From contig AP031351.1 in NCBI GenBank assembly GCA_037833965.1, positions 29,338,501 to 29,402,500 on the forward strand: a DNA stretch of 64,000 nt. The letters run 5' to 3'. How positions within the stretch are numbered: the stretch's first letter is position 1; each line of letters begins with the position of its first letter. The position numbers were made by a program, and so were the translations under genes. Positions 1-11,534 of this stretch are shown here, in pieces. Under the pieces are notes generated by a model. That model did no database searches, had not been told where the DNA came from, and worked only from the letters and a program-made list of their open reading frames with translations. This stretch comes from Marchantia polymorpha subsp. ruderalis (Eukaryota > Streptophyta > Marchantiopsida > Marchantiales > Marchantiaceae).

Positions 1-2
1 AT

Positions 3-152
3 GAGTCGAATCGGCAGAAGGCTGTGAAGCAGGGCATGAGGGAGAAACTTCAAGATTGCATCGACAATAAGAAAAGTAATTATAAGGACAATGGGAAAGG
101 CGTCCACAGCGCCGAAAGGGCTTTAAAGATCCTACAGGAAAAACTGACATGA
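3..152 (+). CDS. 3' end of an unidentified protein-coding gene (partial)
   Basis: The window opens inside an open frame of 49 codons ending in TGA at 150-152. The translated tail is highly charged, with the stretches KQGMREKLQDCIDNKK and SAERALKILQEKL, and is predicted to be helical. This composition looks like a genuine C-terminus rather than a chance frame. I do not recognise the family. The start and any upstream exons lie outside the window, and the piece could belong to a transposon. Confidence 0.4.
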   Translation, partial: ESNRQKAVKQGMREKLQDCIDNKKSNYKDNGKGVHSAERALKILQEKLT

Positions 153-835
153 TCAGGTCCAGCCTTTCTTCATGATCCAAACATGCCCCGTCCTGAATCC
201 GAGCTGCAATGGCAGGGCAGTAACGGCAGTCATAGCGCGATTCAGTTGTGTCTGTATGGGTTTGGTGAGAGAAAGAACAATAGGTAGCCGGAAAATCCGA
301 CATTATGAGATGAACTCGGGCAGTGCCTCCGAAGTAAGAAATACTCCAATCGACTAAGAAGCCAATGACGGATATTGGTTCTCCGCGGATTTGGTTTCGG
401 GTGATGAGAATTTGTCTGTAAACGGTATACAGAAGTGAGAAAAAGTTCACTTATGTAGGTGACTAAGCGATGAAATAAATCAAACCCAATTCTCTCACAA
501 TTGAAAGTCGCGAAGGTTTTGAGAAAATTAGACTACGAATAACCTGAAGGTGGACGGTTGGTATGTCTTCTCTGACGAGAAAATATTTGCAGAGATTGGA
601 TTGCCAAAGCTGTTGTCATGATACATCTTCGCACGTTCAACCTTCAACATCTTCTCCGTACTTCCACCTTTCTCCGGCACCCTAAACTTTGTTTGTACAC
701 TGTCTGACCAAAGCGTAGAACATTATCTGGCATACTGAACCTTGAGACACTTATAAACAAAGGCCGCGTTTAGTTATTCCTAATTTCCCTCACACAGCTA
801 GAACCAGTCGATGCAATAGCAACTATGGGATGTCC
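153..835. other. No gene recognised
   Basis: This is the flank downstream of the partial reading frame. All frames are broken by stops except a 61-codon chance ORF at 172-357. I see no repeat structure in it. Confidence 0.4.
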
Positions 836-1207
836 GACCAATCAAGTCTAATTGACCCTAAGTGAGGATAACTAGCCTCTCCGTGAACCAAAGTTTGTAA
901 TGTACAAATTGCACATAGAGAGTTAAATTTCCCAAAAGAGTTAAATTTCCCAATAGTGACATCCGTTGTTTTTAGAGTTTTAAATCACTATTGGGAGCCA
1001 ATCAAATCTAATTAACCCTAAGTGAGAATATCATATTTTCTAGAGTTTTAAATCACTATTGGAAGCCAATCAAGTCTAATTAACCCTAAGTGAGGATAAG
1101 CAGCCTATCCGTGAACAAAAGTTTGTAATGTACAAATTGCACATAAAGAGTTAAATTTCCCAATAATGACATCCATTGTTTCTAGAGTTTTAAATCACTA
1201 TTGGGAG
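836..1207. repeat. Three-unit degenerate tandem repeat with MITE-like ends
   Basis: Unit A (about 836-995) and unit C (about 1063-1207) are near-identical over roughly 140 bp. Both begin with CCAATCAAGTCTAATT, continue with ACCCTAAGTGAGGATAA and end with TTTTAAATCACTATTGG. Unit B (about 998-1062) is the same sequence with the middle deleted. The motif TAATTAACCCTAAGTGAG also occurs, with changes, near 24264-24296 and 42645-42684, and inverted at 42519-42550. This is therefore one member of a dispersed family rather than a purely local duplication. Confidence 0.7.
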
Positions 1208-2407
1208 GTGTGAATCGCATGAGGTTGGTAAATATTTAACAGAAGATATTGATAAAAAATAAATATTTATTTCTTATCACAAGTATATGCTAATTATTTA
1301 GTATATCATTTTACGAATAGAATCATTATTGAAAATTTGTTTTTGAATTCAAATATCGAATTGTCTTTAGTAAACTTATCTCAAATATCAAAGGTAAAGC
1401 AAAGTTGATGATTCCAAGATAAATCATAGTTATAAATAGTGAAAAGTTGAGATTAGGAAATTCATAGAATAATTTGTGTCTTTTTTAACATATAAAATGG
1501 TTGAAACAACAAAATGTAAATAATTTGACAAGAATAAGAATGGACGAGGTTGTATGGTAGGATTATGTGGACAAATAAATTTCAATAACTTGAGGTTACA
1601 TAACCACCATTTTTATCTAGAGAGAGCAAGTCTAGGATAACCAGGTGAAGTCAAGACATGTAACTTCGTGCAATTTTGCGCCATGTTTACGACGAGGAGT
1701 AGTCGAAATTGATTGGAATGAAAACAATAAAGAATCAAATTCTATTTATTTTTTTTAATTACCATTGGAACCATCACTATTAGATAGTATCATGTCATTA
1801 TTGCAAATAGTGATATTTATTGGATAGATTTACAAGTTAAAATCTTATGGTACTTGAGTTCTATGTTTGTATTGGGAGGATGTTTCCAATAAGATATGAC
1901 AGTATTCGGAGGTTTAACTGTAGCAAATGCACTCTACAACTCAATGCAATCATTGCAAAAAAGAGTTTAAACATTGTAATGTACACATTGAGCACATAAT
2001 TTGTGCACTATGCAACACTAAAATCACTAACGGTTAGCTTTATCAATCTGCGCCGACATTGGAGCTCACATCTAAGTCTAATTGATAATATGATAGAAAA
2101 CTTTCTTCTCGAACTATCTTTTCCGCCATAGCAATTTCTTGCTCATTGCCGTATGATTTATATGCAGGAAAATGATTCAGGTTCAAATATTTTCAAAGAA
2201 ATTTCATCACTGATGGTAGTAAAAACAACACTCTGACATATATTGTTCAATTTCAGCATATGAGATTTTGTAAAAAATGCCTACAACTTATGACACAAAC
2301 CTGATTTCAACATTCAACACTAAAACATCATGATTTCATGTTTCTAACGATTGGTACTATCACATGTAGCGTCTATTGTGGAAACTATCATCTATGGTAT
2401 ATCTTTA
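1208..2407. other. AT-rich DNA, no gene recognised
   Basis: The sequence is AT-rich with stops in every frame, and I see no conserved motif or terminal repeat. It separates the degenerate repeat cluster from the pogo-like element. Confidence 0.4.
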
Positions 2408-2409
2408 TA

Positions 2410-3032
2410 TAGTAGAACCTCTATAAAGTTATACTCCATAAATTTATAACCTCCAAAAATTTATCAAATTGTGCGGTCCCGGCATGGGACCAGGCCAAAA
2501 ATTTATAATCTTATAACTTATCAAGTTTTGGCTGCCCCGAATTTTTTATAAACTTATATTCAGGTTGATGTGCTTTCCGAGCTACATTTGTACGACTATG
2601 ATCGACTAAAGAAACTTGTAATGGTTGTCTGCCTAAGCTTTTGTTCACATTTGTTTGTTGGGTGCTTAAGTATCTGACGTGGGTTAGGGATTTTCCTGGG
2701 TTAAGTTGTTTACATTTTGAGAAGTTTTCTTCTACACAGTCCAACTTTATACAGTACGCCATGATACAGTGCCCTACACACCCCATTACAATACCACAGC
2801 CAATACACACGGAACCTGGGTATCAAACAACTTCTATGTCTTTTCGAGGTCCTGCATTCCTTGCCATAACCTTCCTAACCTTCCATACCTTTCTGCAACT
2901 TTCCGGATGGTTCTGAGACCAATCAAGCAAAATTAAATGAATCAATTTTAATAAACTCTAGAAACTTATCACCTCTATAAACTTATCAAAAAGGGCCAGT
3001 CCCAGCTTGATAAGATTATAGAGGTTCTACTG
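2410..3032. mobile_element. Non-autonomous pogo-like (Tc1/mariner superfamily) transposon
   Basis: The ends are inverted: AGTAGAACCTCTATAA at 2411-2426 and its complement TTATAGAGGTTCTACT at 3016-3031. Each end is flanked by the dinucleotide TA (2408-2409 and 3033-3034), the expected target duplication. Plant pogo/Lemi-type elements have termini beginning CAGTAGAACCTCTATAA, so the left first base appears mutated from C to T. Subterminal AAATTTATAA and AACTTATCA motifs recur on both sides. The 623-bp body has ORFs under 100 codons on both strands, none resembling a DDE transposase, so the copy is non-autonomous. Confidence 0.75.
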
Positions 3033-3692
3033 TACTTATGAGTAGCCATGTTTATATCACTCTGTCGCCTGGATTAGCTTAATTTAGTCTCATCAAGATA
3101 ACTGATTTAGGCTAATTTAGGCGGCAAGAGAATTCAATCAAAGTTTAAAGGAAGCTGATTGAGTTCAATCGGCATTGTTCTTTACTTTGTCAATGATGTA
3201 ATACAGTTAGGGAAAACTCTTCATTACATGGCGTCAATAGCAAATCCATGTTCAAAGTTATTTCAATTCAAGTTTGGTTTTGATTTGTTTGTGCTAACTT
3301 TGACTTTTAGGCGATGGTTTGGAGCTGTAAGTAATTGAATTTTGGAAGTGAGATTCAATAAACAGAAACCGTGAACTATTTACTCAAATATGCCTTGGAA
3401 AATACATGAACTAATCTTTTGCTAGTTTATGAACAGAATGTTTGGAGTAGTTAGTTAAATCTGGGTTAAAAATTGTTGTATCAAGGGGATATGTATGCAG
3501 CAATTCTTTTCATGGGAACCTAGCAGGTAGTTTAACTTATGGATGAGAAAGTATTTTCATATAAGAAAAACAATAGAATTGCGTACATTGCAATTTCTTA
3601 GTAGTATATTTTTTTCATCTGTATTTATGTCTAACAAAATTACTCTATCCACTCAACTATAATGCAGTTTGGATTGTCTGCCCAAACCTAAG
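3033..3692. other. Spacer between two DNA transposons, no gene recognised
   Basis: This is an AT-rich stretch with no long open frame and no obvious repeat. It lies between the pogo-like element and the Stowaway-like element. Confidence 0.4.
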
Positions 3693-3694
3693 TA

Positions 3695-4130
3695 CTCCCT
3701 CCGTACCAAAATTATTGTTCGATTTTTGTTAAAACACCAAGATTAAACTCAAACATTCTTTTTTTTGTTGTTTTGCGATGCAAAAATGTAAATTTTTGAA
3801 GTGTTTTTCGGTTCCCAAAACTTTGAACTTTGGCACCCTCTGCAAGCGAAAGTTTTGGCACCAAAACCACTTTTGTAATTGCGTGTCATTTGCCAAACAT
3901 AAAGTGTGTCATAAAATGCGGCGGCGGAAACGACTACAAACGTCCCCATATGAGCAAGGAGAAGCTGGCGCGACAGGGCCTTCTCCCGGATAACATTGCT
4001 TGTCCATTGGCACTTTACAACAGCGCTCGAGAGCGTTTAAACCGTCTAAACACAGCGTAATAACAATAGTACGATAAAAATGGGACGCAAAAAAACCGTT
4101 TATTGGACAATAACTTTGGGACGGAGAGAG
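3695..4130. mobile_element. Stowaway/mariner-like MITE
   Basis: The left end reads CTCCCTCCGTACCAAAATTA and the right end, reverse-complemented, reads CTCTCTCCGTCCCAAAGTTA. Both match the CTCCCTCCGT terminus typical of plant Stowaway elements. TA dinucleotides flank both ends (3693-3694, 4131-4132). At 436 bp the element is longer than a typical Stowaway. It has a GC-richer core (about 3910-4060) unlike its AT-rich arms, which may be captured host sequence. The small ORFs in the core resemble no transposase. Confidence 0.75.
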
Positions 4131-5650
4131 TATATGCGATCTAAATCGTTGATAAAAGTCACTATTCTATCATCTTCTGTTGTATCAAAAGATAAAGATC
4201 TTTTGATAAACGGTTTTTTCTTAGACGGGTTGTCTGCCTATGAGTCATAAGTATTAAAGGCTACTGCATTGCATGCTTAATTTAGACAACCTTATACGGA
4301 AGCGCCTATGAATGAAGCGCCTAAGCAACCATGGGAATGAAAGAGAGTTGCATCCGGACGGTTCAGGTTTTGTAACAATAAGTTGTGAGTTCATCTACTC
4401 ATAAGTATGTGTAATTTAGGTGACCATTTATGGAAGCCCCTAATTTGCTAAATTAAGGGGCCAAAACACGCCTAAATTGATGTGGATGGGCAGCCAATGA
4501 AGAGGGCATCGAGACATCACTGGGTCTAGACGGGTCAAATTTGAGTTCTTTGTCGATATTCTGTGATATCGGCATGAAATGAATCGGATGAGGATGAATG
4601 TCAAGTGCATTGATGGTATCGCTCGCTCATCTTGTGAGTTCCATTTTGGAAAAACTCGTCGCTCTTTTCTGCCCCTCCTTCTCTCTCTCTCTCTCTCCTT
4701 TCCTTCCTTCGCAGTACTCTAAGTTGTGTTTGTGTGTATCGGCATTAATAGGAGAGGAAAGGGGAGGAGGTAGAGTAAGCTTATCAACTACAAAGAGAGC
4801 AAAAGACAGCCATTGGCAAGATGAGCAGTCGGTTGTGTTAGCTCGGTCTCTAAAAAGTAGTGGAGGATTCGTGTGCACTTGTGAGAGATGAAGAGAGAGA
4901 TGGAGAGTGCTTATTTGTGGTAGTTCAAATGAGAAAGAGAGTTGAAGAATTTGAAGTCTTGTGGGTTGTGATAGTAAGATTCTTTGTTTGAAAAAGGAAA
5001 CCTTAAACCTGGTTTCAGCCAACTTGAGTTATTCAGAGACCGTTATGTTATGCTAGTCAAAGGCATTCTACGTACTTGTTGACGTCGAAGTCTGCGTGCA
5101 TAATCTATCTGTGTTTTTTATGTTGCCGTGAATGTTCTCATAATTATTGATATCAGAACGTGTGACGAGATACGTGAGTGTGGCGTTGTGTTGAAGTTCC
5201 TGTTTGGCTCGGTCTTGATCGTTTGGATTGTTTCAAACAAGCACTGTGCACTACGACTCAGTGCACGTCGTAGGACAAGAATATGAATTTTTGGGAATTT
5301 CTACACATGAGACACGAATGTGACGCATGCACAGAGCAATACATGCTACGGCATTGTTGGGGTTGTGACTTTGGCAACTCCCGGTGCTACTGCATCTAAG
5401 AAGAGTGATGCGCCTTGCGTTTCGATCGCTGCTGTTGCCCGCCTTACAACATTTGAAGCTCGATGCAGTTGACCTCTTCCCCCTCTTACAACATTCGGAG
5501 GTGGATGGGTTTTGCTTGGAGTTTGTTTAAGACCAATACGGTGTGGATCTTCTTTTATACGTATTCTTATTGTTACATTGGTTTTTTTAGGAGTTGTTTA
5601 TGGTGAGAGAAGGTGAAGGTAAGAAAGAATTATATGGTTCGTGACTTTGT
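4131..5650. other. GA/CT-rich region without a recognised gene
   Basis: A CT dinucleotide run lies at about 4679-4697, followed by purine-rich sequence (GAGAGG, AAAGAGAGC) to about 4980. This resembles a transcribed leader more than coding DNA. The longest ORFs (97 codons on plus, 131 on minus) are low-complexity and overlap on opposite strands, so I do not accept them as genes. Confidence 0.4.
4679..4697. repeat. CT dinucleotide microsatellite
   Basis: About nine to ten uninterrupted CT units are visible. In plants such tracts are common in 5' leaders and promoters. Confidence 0.85.
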
Positions 5651-6086
5651 GTAAGTGTGGACATGGAAGTTGTTGAATCTTTCCATGTAGCAGAGTAGAA
5701 AGCGTCGACTAGAAAGCCGTTGCATTAGAAACTTGGGCCGTGATTTGCAAACCTTGTTTGTGGAAGTTGTTGGAGAAACAAAGGTTAGAATTCAAGGAGG
5801 TATTCATTGAGTATTTCGTTGATATTTCCGTTACTGTAAGTGTGGAGATGGAATTTGTCGATTTTTTTCATGTAGTAAAAGAGGATTTGTCTACTAGAAA
5901 GCCGTTGATATTGCGTTACTGTAAGAGTGGAGATGGAATTTGTTGAATCTTTTCATGTAGGAAAGGAGGAAGCGTCTACTAGATCGCCGTTGCGTTAGAA
6001 ACTTGGTCGTGATTCGCAATCTTGGTTTGTGGAAGTTGTCCGAGGAACAAAGGTTGGAATTTAAGGGGGTAGTTGATACTTCCGTT
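5651..6086. repeat. Three-copy diverged tandem repeat
   Basis: Copy 1 (about 5651-5835) and copy 3 (about 5921-6086) share an ordered set of motifs: GTGGAGATGGAA-like, CATGTAG, CTACTAGAAAGCCGTTG-like, GAAACTTGG, GTTTGTGGAAGTTGT, GAACAAAGGTT and TTCCGTTA. Copy 2 (about 5836-5920) keeps the start and end but lacks the middle. The copies carry stops in all frames, so the duplication is not of an intact coding exon. Confidence 0.7.
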
Positions 6087-8488
6087 ATAGTTTATGGACG
6101 TGTTGTTGCGAATTCTGTGAAGGGATCTAAGCCCTCGCCGCTTCAGATTTTTTATGTTTTTTTCTGAAAATGGGATAAGATTTGTTGTATGTTATACGAC
6201 AGGAATGATCTGCTTGATTTAATTGGAGATTTGTTACTATTTTTATGACGTTTATCTTCGGTGTGATGATTTATAGTTTTAAGTACTAGAAAGTTTGACC
6301 TTTGGGAGAGGATGGGCTAGTGAAAATGAATTCTCATATGAAGAAGTTGTTTGGTACCTTCTAGTAGCAATTTGATCTCGGGCCAGGTTTATGAGCAGGT
6401 GTATCCAAGGGAACCACGAGAAGTAACTTGTGACACGAATTCTGCAGATTCTGCAAAATTCAAAATTTTCAAGAGAAAATTTTGATTTCTCTTGATTTCT
6501 CTTCAAAAATTCTTTAGTGTAGATTTCGTACGGAGGTGCTTGAAATTTGAATTCGTGATAAGCTAATGATAAGAGGTTATAACCATCACAATTCAAATCT
6601 CTCAAATGACATTATCATCTGTTATAATATCAATTTTACTAAATTTTGAACTGAGATGTCTTATCCATGATATTTTGAGCTATGACACATGAATAACATA
6701 TATTTGACACTTTGTGCAAAATGAACTTGTTATCTAGCTTAGGTCAAATTGACTTGAAGTTTGATTAAAATTTTGATATGGGCAAGCGTCATAATCAAGC
6801 TTCCAAGAAATTATTTGAGTATGCATGTACTGACATGAGAGAATACTTTCTAAAAGTTTCTTTTTTTGAAAATTTTTATTATTTATTATTTATTGATATT
6901 TACTAAAAGTTTGTATAAATTAATTTCCTCACACAAAAGTTTGAGATCTTTACAACTTTGTAAAATTAATCATGTTGAGATTAAGACAGGACAAATGATG
7001 AGATGTTTATATACTGATGATGGCAAGAATATATATGTGAAAATTTCTGAAATTATTGCAAAAACGATGTTATGACTTATTAAAGATGTTTGAAATTTTT
7101 AGTTGTACGATATATTATCTTAAACCTAAGTAAAAAGTAATCAAGTTAGATCATATATCCAAGAAGTGTTCAAAAGCTTGTAAAGTTATTCTTTGTAGAG
7201 ATATTTTATTCAATAAGCCACATTATTGAAAGAAGTCTTCTCAAACTAACAAGTACAAATTTTCACTCACAAATGTTGTTTAAAAGAAAATTGATCATAA
7301 TATGATTATTGATGTGATGTAAAAAAATCTTTGATATAAATGAAGCAATTTTCTGAAAAAAAATTTATATATTTGTTTCTGTTGATGAGCTTCAAATATC
7401 TCCACTTGACAATAACTATCATTTAGAATTACATATGAAGGATCATTTTATCAAATTAGTACAAATATCATAAGACATGAATTATGAACTTGTTTATCCA
7501 TTTTAAAATTACACTGTCAATATCAATATCCACTTCTATGATATTGATATTGAAAAATGTAAATGACATTGCGTTATCTTCAAAAAAAAATAAAAAATTA
7601 TAGATAAGTTCAAATCTCTATCAATAAATTTAATAGATTCATTGTTATCAAGAGTGAGACAAAATTGCTCATGAATAAAAAGCTTAAAATGATTGCAAAT
7701 GGATATACAAATTCAAGAAAAAATCAAATATTATAAGAAAAATATCTTCAAAGTCAAGTTAATAATTAGAGGTTTCACACAATAAAAAATTATAAAGTGT
7801 AGTAAAGTATGCTACAATTTGATTGAAATGTGCACTTACTGTAATTTTTAGTTTGTTTATGAATTAAATAGATGCAATTATATCAATTTTCTATGAAAAT
7901 AGACTTATGAATCTACATGAGACAATCAATTGACCTTGAAAACAATATCCAAAAATATAAATTTCTAGATTTTTAAAATTTTAATTAGATTAAAGTAAGC
8001 TTATAAATAGTGAAAAACAAGATTTTATGAATTCATGAAAGTATAAAGATTTTCATGCAATGTGTATGATTGATGTGCATACATAAAAAAGGCAATCAAT
8101 TAAATATTTATTTTAATTATTCCAATATTTCATGTGAATGACATTTTTTTTTGTAAGCTTATCAATTTGATGTGAAAATATGCAAAACCAGTTGAAGTTT
8201 GCAATTAAGATGAAAAATTTGGATTAAAATAAAAGTAAATTAGAATCTAATACTCATGAAAATTTCAAAAATAAAATGCTATTATTGAATTAAGTCAAAT
8301 ATGTCCAACATCTAATTTACAAGTTTAACATGACATATTCTAAAGTAGTATAAATGATTTTGTTAATACACTTCAAAATTTTTGTAGTTCAATGTTCAAC
8401 TGATGACATAGAGAAATAAAATATATCATTAATATTTCATGTCTCAATTGTAATCAACTTCATGTATTTCATAGTATTCACAGAGCTC
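6087..8488. other. AT-rich decayed DNA, probably old retroelement
   Basis: The stretch is strongly AT-rich and its frames are closed by frequent stops. It lies directly upstream of a recognisable copia RNase H remnant in the same orientation. It may therefore be the decayed RT and integrase part of that element, but I could not recognise RT motifs in it. Confidence 0.35.
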
Positions 8489-9110
8489 GATATTGCTATG
8501 GCTATAGCCAATATGAGCAGATTCATGTCAAATTCAAGAAATATGCATTGAAAAGCAATGAAATGTATATTGATGTAATTGAAGAATATTCCAAATTTAT
8601 TTAATGGTTATTTTTTGATGATTTACAAAAAGATGTTAATACTTTGCTAGGTTACATTGTTGCTAACTATGAACAAGAATAAATACTCAACTGCTATGTG
8701 TTTATACTTCATGATAGGATGCATTAGTTGAAGATATGCTTTGTAGAAATGCGTAGCTAACTTCACCAAAAAAGTTGAATATGTAAAGACAATACACGCA
8801 GCAAAGCTAACTATTTGATTGAATAGACTTATTATTAAGATGATATTAAAATAGAAGATTATCAGTTTTCATTATGAAAGCCAATGTGCGTTACATCTTG
8901 TTGCAAATCAAGTGATATACATCAAAGTGAAACACATCAATATAAGATATCATTTTATCAAACATGCAGTTTTTGAAAAAAATTGAATCAATGAAAATTG
9001 GCAATGCACTAAATTCAACTGATGCATTGATCAAAATAATTGATCTGGAAAGTTTTAAGAAACGTTGTTTTACTACGCATTTGTGCATGATATTTGTTAC
9101 CATATTTTGT
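8489..9110 (+). pseudogene. Ty1/copia pol remnant (C-terminal RNase H region)
   Basis: Read through several stops, the plus strand gives copia-type landmarks in the right order. MAIANMSRFMSN corresponds to the family's VGxVSRFMSNP. TAMCLYFMIGCIS corresponds to the SGYVFTLGGGAISW box. VEYVKTIHAAK corresponds to TEAEYMAATEAxKE. FHYESQCALHLV corresponds to LHCDSQSAIHLA. VKHINIRYHFIKHAV corresponds to KHIDIRYHFIRE. An intact element would encode the last part of a reverse transcriptase-RNase H polyprotein. This copy has many stops and is dead. Confidence 0.75.
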
Positions 9111-9410
9111 TAACTATGTTTTATTTTGATACAATTTGATTCTAGATACTTCTTGTTTGAAGATGATTTTTTTTTATTTCTATGTTAGGTGAAACTTACC
9201 GAAGAGCAATAATATAACTTATAAAAATTATCATCCATACACCTTGAATGAAAGAAAATATTGCTAATCTTTTACCTAACATTGACTACTTTGCAGTACG
9301 ATATGAAACTTACATGGAAACATTATTCTCTAGATTTTTCAATAAATATTGAGGTTAACTTTTAATGAAGGAGTAATTTCAGCTTCTAGCTATTTATGGT
9401 TCAATTGATC

Positions 9411-10560
9411 GCCGTTGTTTGAAATATATACTCCAAGGCTTGTGCAATGTTTTAGTGTTACTTTTTACTACAATGATGAACTCTCTCATGTGCTTTTTTC
9501 ATGGACGTAGTCCTTTGAAGGATGAATCATGTATCGTGCAAATAACTAGCATTATACAACATACATTGTTCACATGTCATACTCACACACATACATATAT
9601 AAAAAACAAGACTGTACATCTACACAAATGTATCACAATTGAAAACAATCGTGCAAACTCCACTTGCTTAAAACACAAAACCAATATAAAGTCGTGCCAA
9701 GTCCACTCCACAACTTGAAAAATTCAAACTGATGCTAGCAGATTGGCATAGCCAGTTCACTGATGGCTCATTATGCTAAAAGGTTCAATTCAAAAAACTA
9801 AAGGTTCTTTGAGTCTTCACGCTACTATATTTTCCAACAATAGTGGCATTGTAGGAGAGGTGGTTTTGTGTGAAATAGTCTTGGAAATAGCCAAGGAGTT
9901 AATCATTGTTAGCTTAGGTATAACTGAGTCTAGCTAGTTATAACCAAGTTTATTTAGTTATGTGTATGTTTAGCTATAATTTTTATACTTGGCGGAATAA
10001 TTAGAAGAATTTTAGAAGATTTGGATATGCACTTGTATATTTACTCTTACAAAAGAAAAAGAATTATGACTTCATGTTTAATTTTGATTGGTCTGACTAA
10101 GTAATGGGGATGTCATTAGTTAGACTAAGTCTAATGTTGATTTAGTGATAAGTGAAGGTTATAAAAGTTAAAAAATCACAAATGGCATGTCGCCACATCA
10201 ATAAACGGATTAGTAAACATCTAGAAGATTTAGAAAATCAATGGCATGTTGCCACGTATTACTAACTAGTCAAACTTACTATGATTTATCTTTGTAAAAG
10301 TAAGTTAGATAAAAATTACCATTTGATAACTTCTCACATATTATATATAGAGAGGTAGTAAATAAATTCTCAAGAAAGTTTGAAGACTTCATGTGTAGAG
10401 AAATGTTTGATCAATGAAAGATTGACGTTTTGAGCATATTTGAGTGTCAATGTGTATGTGAACTTGAATGATGAATGTAAAAAATGTGTGATATGGTGTT
10501 TGGGACATGAGTATGAGAATGAATCTTAGCCTTCTAGAACCATCATGAGCTACCGCAAAG
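9411..10560 (+). repeat. Copia 3' flank and LTR-like block
   Basis: The block follows the copia RNase H remnant. Its part from about 9850 to 10540 is homologous, by eye, to the reverse complement of about 18790-19565. Shared strings include ATAGCCAAGGAGT, TGTTTAGCTATAAT, AAGAATTTTAGAAGATTTG-like, GACTTCATGTTTA, TCTAATGTTGATTTAGTG and GTGACGTTTTGAGCATAT-like. The earlier part (about 9411-9500) matches sequence downstream of the second copia remnant at about 20540. The size and placement suit a long terminal repeat, but I could not define a TG...CA boundary or a primer-binding site. Confidence 0.5.
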
Positions 10561-11534
10561 TCATCTTAGGTAAACATTAGTGAGACCAACTCGGAGATTG
10601 CATTTTTAGTTCTATTGCCGGAACCTTGATCTAAAAAGCAAAATGTTAAGGATTTGATTTCTAATCCAAGAGTAAATGTCCATGAGAGATCATTTGAAGT
10701 AAACACTTGATAATGAAAGAACCGAAAGATGTAACACTAGGGTTTACAGAGAAGCTCACATGAAGATGATAACATAAACTCTGAATATGAAAAAATACAT
10801 GTAATAGCAAATAATTACCAAAATGAAACATAATGGTAAAGATCCGATACCATGAGAACAAAAAAACAATCACCAAACAACACCAAGAGTACTAAGTGTC
10901 ACGTATTTAACAGTCTATTGAGGAGTTTGTATTCTCAAGCGGCCGTCACTCCCAGAAATACCACAGGTGCTAAATCCAAAGGAAACACAATGCAACGTAA
11001 TTCACACATCAATCCTAGAATACTCTAATCCAACATCACAAAGGTCGATCGCGACCCTGTCTTAGTATTCAATGGGGAAAATTCCCGAATAATACACTCA
11101 GGAACTGCACGAAGCTTCCAATTACGAAGTTGCTTAAATCCTGATCTAGCCAATTGCTACTCAAAAAATTCCAATTGGGCTACTATCTCGGATGCGGTAT
11201 CTTTGACAAACCGAAGTACCTCTCACGCGATGACAAAACATTCAATACACAGACGCGTAGAGAATGCACGCTCAAAACTGAGAAAACTAAATTCAAGAAT
11301 CCTCCCAAGGTCAAGGCCTTGGGCTCCTTTATTCCTAACTAACACTCCGAGATGTCACTCATTCTCGTGCGAACTCCGAACAAGCATAACGAAGTCGGCA
11401 GTTGCCTTGCCATCCGACTTTCGATCTAGATCTAACCTACACAAAACGGCCGTTAGTTCTAACTCCAAGTTCGACATTGACTCGCACGAACTTGTAAGAA
11501 ACGCATCTAACTTCCTAGCTAACTAACATTGCCC
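10561..11534. other. Flank of the minus-strand retroelement, possible LTR
   Basis: There is no gene here. Composition changes near 10900 from AT-rich to balanced. The sequence from there to about 11530 adjoins the 3' side of the gag-like ORF, as a 3' LTR would. No matching partner copy was found inside the window, so this is only positional inference. Confidence 0.3.

Noticed and set aside
4598-5022. ORFs of 97 (plus) and 131 (minus) codons around the CT microsatellite
   Set aside because: They consist largely of translated dinucleotide repeat (Leu/Ser and Glu/Arg/Lys runs) and overlap antisense.
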